From Planctomycetia bacterium (GTDB taxonomy: Bacteria; Planctomycetota; UBA11346), in NCBI GenBank assembly GCA_005801395.1, contig SYDV01000469.1, positions 1-19,299 of the forward strand: a stretch of DNA of 19,299 nucleotides, written 5' to 3'. Both the position numbers and the translations under genes were made by a program. The notes beneath the pieces are model-generated. The model worked only from the letters and a program-made list of their open reading frames with translations. It was not told where the DNA came from and searched no databases. Positions 14,493 through 19,299 of the stretch are shown piece by piece (position 1 is the first letter of the stretch; each line of letters opens with the position of its first letter).

Positions 14493-15997
14493 GTTGCTAA
14501 TCCTTCCGCGACTTGGCCAACCGCCAAGCGCATCACCGCTTCTTCGTTAATTTCTGTGCCGGATAATATTCCGACTAAAGCGCCTTCATGCATCACCGCG
14601 ACGCGATCACTTTGGCCAATGACTTCTTCCATGTCGGAACTAATCATTAATACCGCCGTTCCATTTGCCGCCAGCGCACGCATGATGGTGTAAATTTCTT
14701 GTTTGGCACCAACGTCAACTCCACGCGTCGGTTCGTCTAAAATCATGACCTGCGGCTTAGTCGCCAACCATTTCGCCAACACTATTTTTTGCTGATTACC
14801 GCCACTTAAGCTGGAAGCCGATAATTCTCCTGAAGCCGTGCGGATGCCTAAATCGCTAATCGCTTTCGTCGTCGCAACGCCTTCACTCTGACGGCTAATT
14901 AATCCGCTACGCACATGTAGCGGCAACGTCGCCAGCGTCGCATTTTCGCGCACGCTCATGTCGAGTACCAACCCGGCTAATTTGCGATCTTCCGGCACCA
15001 ATGCGATACCCGCACGAATGGCATCAGGTGGGTCGTTAATGTGCAGCGGTTTACCGTCCAAGGTTAACGTCCCTGCGAGTGCTCGATCAATGGAAAAAAC
15101 AGCGCGTGCGAGCTCACTGCGCCCTGCACCAACTAAACCTGCCAGTCCTAAAATTTCACCACGCTGCACCTCCAGATCAATCGCATGTTCGGGCCATGCG
15201 CTGGTGCGAAATCCACGCAGTGACAATCCTCCGCGATTAGTCTCGATGGCGGCACGAGCTGGCGCAGGCGGCAAATCGCGGCCCACCATTAAGCGCACTA
15301 AATGATGATGCGTCAATTCAGCGCCAGCTAAATCACCAACATTTCGTCCATCGCGCAAAACGGTCGCACGCGAACAACACGCCATTAATTCTTTGAGGCG
15401 ATGAGAAATATAAACCACGGCATGACCTTGCCGAGCGAGATCAGCAATGATGGCCAATAATCGTTCTGATTCACTGAGCGTCAGCGACGAGGTTGGCTCA
15501 TCCATGATAATAATGCGCGCATTCAATGAGAGCACTTTGGCAATTTCTACCAATTGACGCTGCGCTAACGATAATCCCACCAATGGGGTTGACGGGTCTA
15601 GATCTAAACCCACCCGTTTTAAAATCGGCGCTGATTCGCGACGCATCCGCGCACGATCCATCAAACCAAAAGCTGTACGCGGTTCGCGGCCTAAAAAAAC
15701 ATTGCCTGCAATATCTAAATTTTCGAACACGCTGAGTTCTTGATGGACAAAACCAATGCCTAAAGCCGTGGCCTCAGCGACTGAAGTGATGGAAACTGGA
15801 TTACCAGCCAACGTAATCGTTCCCGCATCCGCCTGATGAATTCCACCCAGGATTTTCATCATCGTCGATTTACCTGCACCATTTTCGCCAATCAAACCGA
15901 CGACTTCACCCGCTGAGATTGAAAAATCGGTGCCGTGCAGCGCAAACACGCCACCAAAACGCTTGGCGATGCCCGACATTTCTAACAGTTTAGTCAT
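14489..15997 (-). CDS. CUT2-type sugar ABC transporter ATP-binding protein with two ATPase domains (RbsA-like)
   Basis: The protein has 502 residues from ATG 15995-15997. This matches the usual length of RbsA/XylG and starts the fold properly (MTKLLEMSGIAKRFGG). An in-frame start 35 codons upstream would run into the preceding gene. Domain 1 has Walker A GENGAGKST (37-45), signature LSLAQRQ (142-148) in place of LSGGQ, Walker B IIIMDEPTSSL (163-172) and VYISHR (196-200). Domain 2 has the family's degenerate Walker A GAGRSE (290-295, no lysine), signature LSGGNQQK (397-404) and Walker B ILDEPTRG (419-426). Its switch-loop histidine is replaced by Ser (LMISSDMEE). These asymmetries are normal for the family: one site hydrolyses, the other is structural. 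It powers uptake through the permease. The ribosome-binding site is weak, 28 bp after the binding-protein gene. Confidence 0.95.
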   Translation of the reverse strand: MTKLLEMSGIAKRFGGVFALHGTDFSISAGEVVGLIGENGAGKSTMMKILGGIHQADAGTITLAGNPVSITSVAEATALGIGFVHQELSVFENLDIAGNVFLGREPRTAFGLMDRARMRRESAPILKRVGLDLDPSTPLVGLSLAQRQLVEIAKVLSLNARIIIMDEPTSSLTLSESERLLAIIADLARQGHAVVYISHRLKELMACCSRATVLRDGRNVGDLAGAELTHHHLVRLMVGRDLPPAPARAAIETNRGGLSLRGFRTSAWPEHAIDLEVQRGEILGLAGLVGAGRSELARAVFSIDRALAGTLTLDGKPLHINDPPDAIRAGIALVPEDRKLAGLVLDMSVRENATLATLPLHVRSGLISRQSEGVATTKAISDLGIRTASGELSASSLSGGNQQKIVLAKWLATKPQVMILDEPTRGVDVGAKQEIYTIMRALAANGTAVLMISSDMEEVIGQSDRVAVMHEGALVGILSGTEINEEAVMRLAVGQVAEGLAT

Positions 15998-16025
15998 GGT
16001 ACGGTTACCAACCGATCCACCGCTA

Positions 16026-17057
16026 TCACTGGCCGCGTTGTTGCTTGAGCTTAGCCCAGAACGCATCAACGTTTTCAGCTTTGATCTTTTGCGTTGGAAC
16101 AAACATTAATTTATCTGCTTTGAGAAAGCTCGTGTCGCCAGCTAAATGTTGCGCCATTAATTTCATCGATTGATAGCCGAATTCATACGGCTGTTGCACC
16201 ACAGTACCAAAGACACTCCCATTTTTTACGCCTTCTAACGTTTGATCTTCTTCATCAAAAGCCACCACTTTGACTTTACCTAATTGGTTAGCGTCTTTAA
16301 TCGCCCCTAATATGGCCGGTGCATTATATGCCCATAATCCAACCAGGCAGCCAAGGTCTGGATATTTAGTCAGCGCATCAGCTGCATTCGATTTCGCACG
16401 GGCGCGATCACCATCATCAGCACGTAAATCGAGGACCTTTATGTTACTGTCTTTCAATGCTTCATTGAGACCTTGAAATCGTTCCTTGGCATTTTGCTGA
16501 TCTTTTTTACCGACAAATGCCATGACTGTGCCGCCGTTAGGCAAGGCTTCTTTCACCATCTCACCAGCGGCGCGACCAGCGGCGACATTGTCGGTACCTA
16601 AATAAAATGCGCGCTTAGAATTAGGCGCATCGCTATCTTGGCAAATCAATAACGCTTGCTCAGCCGCTTTATTCAGCATGACGGTTTGATTTCCAGCATC
16701 GACGGGACTGATCGCGATTCCAACCACGCCTTTTACAATTAAATCTTCAACAATTTCTTTTTGTTTTGCCGCCGTACCATCACCGACGCGAAATTCGACC
16801 GTGTAATTTGGCAATTCCGCATCTGCAGCTTCAATGCCCGCTTTTGCAATATTCCAAAAATCAGCGGGAACATTGGTCACAAATGCGAGTTTACGCACAG
16901 CATCCGACGCCGGTTTAACCGACACGGATGGTTGTTTCTCGCCACTGTCACCACAACCCGTCACAGCTAACGTCCCCGCAATGCCGGTGATGAATAAGGT
17001 TAACGTGGTGAAAGAGGTGAGCGCCAGAGAGGTAAGCGATAGATGTTTTGGTTTCAT
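16026..17057 (-). CDS. Sugar-binding lipoprotein of the ABC importer (RbsB-like, Peripla_BP_4)
   Basis: The protein has 343 residues. ATG at 17055-17057 has GGAG about eight bases upstream. The signal peptide ends in a lipobox VTGC with Cys35, so the mature protein should be anchored to a membrane by lipid. This is unusual compared with the soluble E. coli RbsB but common in planctomycetes. The two-lobe fold is visible: KLAFVTNVPADFWNIAKAGIEAADAE, VGDGTAAKQKEIVEDLI, VVGIAISPVDA, FYLGTDNVAAGRAAGEMVKEA, VMAFVGKKDQQNAKERFQGL, VVAFDEEDQTLEGVKNGS and VVQQPYEFGYQSM. FW near residue 68 and the DxxNxxxGxxAG motif match sugar-binding positions of the ribose/galactose group. It captures the sugar for the permease/ATPase pair encoded next. 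The exact ligand is unknown. It is probably the promoter-proximal gene of the operon, 142 bp after the AroE homologue. Confidence 0.93.
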   Translation of the reverse strand: MKPKHLSLTSLALTSFTTLTLFITGIAGTLAVTGCGDSGEKQPSVSVKPASDAVRKLAFVTNVPADFWNIAKAGIEAADAELPNYTVEFRVGDGTAAKQKEIVEDLIVKGVVGIAISPVDAGNQTVMLNKAAEQALLICQDSDAPNSKRAFYLGTDNVAAGRAAGEMVKEALPNGGTVMAFVGKKDQQNAKERFQGLNEALKDSNIKVLDLRADDGDRARAKSNAADALTKYPDLGCLVGLWAYNAPAILGAIKDANQLGKVKVVAFDEEDQTLEGVKNGSVFGTVVQQPYEFGYQSMKLMAQHLAGDTSFLKADKLMFVPTQKIKAENVDAFWAKLKQQRGQ

Positions 17058-17199
17058 GTCTTGCTCCGGTTATCGGTGATTATCTTTTCACTATGCGGTC
17101 TGTTGCGACACGCTAACCAACTATTGGCGAACGACCAAGTACCAGCTCGCCGATCCTTTGAGATCCGCAGCAAACACTCAATCGTCTTTATCACGTAGG

Positions 17200-18054
17200 T
17201 CACGCGAACACTTTCTCAAGCGCTTGGCGCATAACGACAGCATTTGGCGTAATTCCCGTCCAATATTCAACACCAATTATGCCTTGATTGACCAACATGC
17301 TCAATCCATCAATCACTTGGCAACCGCGCGCACGCGCATCGTGCAATAATTTCGTATCTGGAGGATTAGGAATCACATCTGCCACCACCATCGCTGAGGT
17401 GAGCGATGATGTATCTAAAGATAAGCGCGCAGCGATATCTGGATACAAACCAATGGAGGTCGCATTAATCACGACATCGACGCCGCTTGGCACCACATAT
17501 TCATCACGCCATGCCACCAATTCCACTTTCGCCTTAACTGCCGCGTTCAATAAAGACACCAATGCCTGTCCACGATTCACATCGCGATTAACGATGATGA
17601 TAGAAGCCGCACCAGCGAGCGCCAATTCCACACTGATGGCGCGCGCAGCGCCACCCGCACCAAAAATAACCACTCGCTTTCCAATCGGGTCCATCATGGT
17701 CCTCAGTGACTGTAAAAATCCTTTGCCATCCGTATTCTCGCCAATGAGTTGATCGCCCCGGCGCACCACACAATTAACGGCACCCATGACTTTCGCTGAA
17801 TCACCTAAACCATCAAGAAAAGGAATCACCGCCACTTTGTGCGGAATCGTACAATTAAAACCACGGAAACCCATGGCCCGCGCGCCCATCACGGCATCGC
17901 GCAATTGTTCGGATTTCACTTCGACGGTTAAATAACGCCAATCTAAACCGTGATGACGATACGCCGCTTCGACAATCACTTGCGATGGATTTTCGGCAAC
18001 GGGAGAGCCAAAAACGGCAGTCAGTTCTTGTTTAAAATGAAGCGGATCTGACAT
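17200..18054 (-). CDS. aroE: Shikimate dehydrogenase family protein (AroE-like) with altered substrate motif
   Basis: The protein has 284 residues from ATG 18052-18054, normal for AroE. An AAAGGAAG lies about 13 bases upstream. The frame stays open a further 71 codons, but the start here matches the family. AroE reduces 3-dehydroshikimate to shikimate with NADPH. Visible signatures are NCTIPHK (68-73) with catalytic Lys73, Asn94 in AVNCV, ENTDGKGF with Asp109, NADP loop GAGGAARA (132-139), VNRD, NATSIGL and LVNQG with Gln257. The odd part is the N-terminal motif, normally PIAHSxSP. Here it reads PVAENPSQ (18-25), so the first carboxylate-binding Ser is Asn and the Pro after the second is Gln. 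This motif recurs, as I remember it, in a planctomycete subgroup, so it may still be AroE or may act on a related cyclitol or quinate. It sits upstream of the importer genes on the same strand, without a terminator between, but with a gap of 142 bp. Confidence 0.88.
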   Translation of the reverse strand: MSDPLHFKQELTAVFGSPVAENPSQVIVEAAYRHHGLDWRYLTVEVKSEQLRDAVMGARAMGFRGFNCTIPHKVAVIPFLDGLGDSAKVMGAVNCVVRRGDQLIGENTDGKGFLQSLRTMMDPIGKRVVIFGAGGAARAISVELALAGAASIIIVNRDVNRGQALVSLLNAAVKAKVELVAWRDEYVVPSGVDVVINATSIGLYPDIAARLSLDTSSLTSAMVVADVIPNPPDTKLLHDARARGCQVIDGLSMLVNQGIIGVEYWTGITPNAVVMRQALEKVFA

Positions 18055-18422
18055 GTGTAACTCGATACTTCCTTTGGTTATAGACCTGCCACACGAAAAC
18101 TTCGGCATAAGATTCGGGAATTTACAGTGGGTACCGTACGTACCACTCCACGAGGCAACAAGATGGAAATGAGTGCGCAATTGCGCTCTAGGTGTGTTGT
18201 ATTGCGCACCAACCGAGCTCTCATCAATGTCTTTTAAGCTCGATTTGCCACCCATATCACTAATCAATCCACTGAGTCATGAGCAATGCAACTCTAACCA
18301 AACCAACACCAACGTCATGAAAACACCGTCCTAGGTAACACCAAGAAGAGCAAAAATGCTGCGTACCGCGACCATCCTAGGAGTTGCTAAGCCCTAAAGG
18401 TGAAACATGGTCACCCACGGAA
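18055..18422. other. 368-bp intergenic region between divergent genes
   Basis: It holds promoters for the AroE-like gene (-) and the exonuclease gene (+). Besides the inverted repeat at 18126-18147, TCCTAGG occurs at 18329-18335 and 18375-18381, 46 bp apart. The in-frame TTG at 18384 is preceded by AGGAG directly against it, too close for ribosome binding. No RNA gene is recognised. Confidence 0.45.
18126..18147. promoter_or_regulatory. Inverted repeat, candidate operator upstream of the AroE-like gene
   Basis: Arms AGTGG(G)TAC and GTACCACT, with one bulged base and a 5-nt spacer CGTAC, make a 22-bp near-perfect inverted repeat. It is about 72 bp before the AroE-like start codon, a position suited to an operator or 5' leader hairpin. 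The regulator is unknown. Confidence 0.35.
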
Positions 18423-19037
18423 ATGGAAATGGAAACACCACCGTACCCGTGCTTTTTGGACGTCGAAGCCTCAGGCTTTGGTGATAAATCATATCCCATT
18501 GAAATTGCCTGGAGCAACGAAGCCGGTGAAATTCAACGTTATTTAATTAATCCCGCATCATGCGCTGACTGGGTTTCGTGGAATGCCGACTCAGAAAAGA
18601 TCCACGGCATTGATCGACCACGTTTAGAACGAAATGGTTGGGACCCTGAATTTGTTGCCACCAGACTAACCGAAGATTTACACGGAAAAACCGTCTACAC
18701 GGATGCTCCCGATTTTGATGATTCATGGGTGGCTAAATTATTTACCGCAGTCAAACAACCAAAACCGTTTCACTGTGAGCACATTGATGAACTTTTGCTA
18801 ACCGTTTTACGCAAACCAGATGATGCCATATGGCAAGCGATGTTACACATTGAACGCATTAAAAATGAGCTCACCGAGTTCCGTTCCGGCACTCATTCCG
18901 CCGGTTACGACGTGGGATATTTATTACAATTATGGCGCAAAGCCCATGGTGATGCGGTTAAGATGAATCATGGCATTGGCCCCTTACCTTTGACTACTGC
19001 GACTGGCACTTTTATGCGGCTTAAATCGAATAAATAA
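18423..19037 (+). CDS. DEDDh-type 3'-5' exonuclease family protein
   Basis: The protein has 204 residues from ATG 18423. The frame extends upstream to a TTG at 18384 that lacks a properly spaced ribosome-binding site. Another ATG at 18429 is equally possible. Motif I is FLDVEASGFG (Asp13, Glu15), the metal-binding pair. IHGID (60-64) is typical of the RNase T / DNA polymerase III epsilon group. VYTDAPDFDDSWV (91-103) supplies the middle Asp (99 or 100). HSAGYD (His158, Asp163) is the HxxxxD motif III. The enzyme would remove nucleotides from 3' ends of DNA or RNA with two metal ions in the cytoplasm. The long insert between motifs II and III and the short C-terminal tail do not match RNase T or DnaQ in detail, so substrate is unclear. 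It is a single gene, divergent from the AroE-like gene. Confidence 0.83.
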   Translation: MEMETPPYPCFLDVEASGFGDKSYPIEIAWSNEAGEIQRYLINPASCADWVSWNADSEKIHGIDRPRLERNGWDPEFVATRLTEDLHGKTVYTDAPDFDDSWVAKLFTAVKQPKPFHCEHIDELLLTVLRKPDDAIWQAMLHIERIKNELTEFRSGTHSAGYDVGYLLQLWRKAHGDAVKMNHGIGPLPLTTATGTFMRLKSNK

Positions 19038-19046
19038 ATTCACACC

Positions 19047-19073
19047 GACTAGCCGAAATCAATTAGGCTGGTC
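19047..19073 (+). terminator. Hairpin after the exonuclease gene, weak terminator
   Basis: GACTAGCC (19047-19054) pairs with GGCTGGTC (19066-19073) through eight pairs, one of them U-G, with an 11-nt loop. It begins 9 nt after the stop codon. The following sequence ATTGGTATTATTGG is not a true T-run, so efficiency is doubtful. Confidence 0.4.
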
Positions 19074-19122
19074 ATTGGTATTATTGGATGGTTCTGCCTA
19101 TTAACTTTTCTCTCAAACCGTG

Positions 19123-19143
19123 TTAACCACAGAGTTCACAGAG
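19123..19143. repeat. TTAACCACAGAG-type intergenic motif
   Basis: TTAACCAC (19123-19130) runs into two ACAGAG units at 19129-19134 and 19138-19143. From memory, AACCACAGAG followed by further ACAGAG units is a recurring intergenic motif in planctomycetes and several other phyla. A second TTAACCAC ends the window (19292-19299) and may begin another copy. Nearby, GAACTTAAG (19175-19183) and CTTTAGTTC (19190-19198) form an 8-of-9 hairpin. No gene is visible between 19038 and the end. Confidence 0.4.
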
Positions 19144-19299
19144 CACATGGAGTGGGGAGTTCAGCCAATGGCGTGAACTTAAGAAGTACCTTTAGTTCTT
19201 CGGCTTCCATACGCCGTTTCTAATTTTTCATCAGTATTTCGCTGGTTTTCGCCAATGATCTCTAACGTCCTACAGGTACCTGAAGAAGATATTAACCAC

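Noticed and set aside
14489..15997. Broken second ATPase domain (no Walker A lysine, switch histidine replaced)
   Set aside because: These changes are normal in the second domain of RbsA-type proteins.
1..19299. CRISPR array, toxin-antitoxin pair, insertion sequence or defence island
   Set aside because: No regularly spaced repeats, transposase, integrase, nuclease-helicase pairs or recognisable toxin-antitoxin genes were seen.

Overview
The window most likely comes from a free-living bacterium of the Planctomycetota or a related PVC group. It has moderate base composition and clear Shine-Dalgarno sites. The taxonomic hints come from protein families: a von Hippel-Lindau-like beta domain joined to a zinc peptidase, a LacI-type sensor fused to an AraC DNA-binding domain, a dipeptidyl peptidase with a GWSGGG nucleophile motif, a YdjY-domain protein and a PQQ-like propeller. 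These families are frequent in that group as I know it. This is inference, because no rRNA or other marker gene is present.

Layout. Position 1 to about 3.6 kb holds exported proteins of unknown or loosely known role. These are the 3' part of a five-loop EF-hand protein (+) with a strong terminator, a coiled-coil secreted protein (-), a DUF4350-like protein (-), a possible 47-codon gene (+) and a YdjY-domain protein (-). From 4.0 to 7.6 kb an XylR-type regulator (+) converges, only 4 bp apart, on a DPP-IV-family peptidase gene (-) split by one frameshift near 7,030. From 7.9 to 10.8 kb lie the VHL-like/metallopeptidase gene (-), a possible tiny membrane ORF (+) and a secreted PQQ-like propeller (+). 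From 10.8 to 12.2 kb there are small membrane proteins of unknown function (+) and tRNA-Arg(TCG) with an encoded CCA end (-). From 12.4 to 13.2 kb there is a secreted alpha/beta hydrolase (-).

From 13.5 to 18.1 kb, all on the minus strand, lies the clearest functional unit: a CUT2 (ribose/xylose-type) sugar importer with lipoprotein binding protein, double-domain ATPase and single permease. The last two genes overlap by 4 bp, and the operon ends in a good intrinsic terminator. Upstream on the same strand is a shikimate dehydrogenase homologue whose substrate-binding serine motif is altered. It could be a housekeeping AroE variant or a dehydrogenase acting on what the importer brings in. The window ends with a DEDDh exonuclease (+) and an intergenic stretch carrying a TTAACCACAGAG-type motif.

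I found no CRISPR array, insertion sequence, prophage or recognisable defence system. The best leads are the frameshifted peptidase, the VHL-like/peptidase fusion, the divergent AroE beside a sugar importer, and paired palindromes upstream of the XylR-type and propeller genes.
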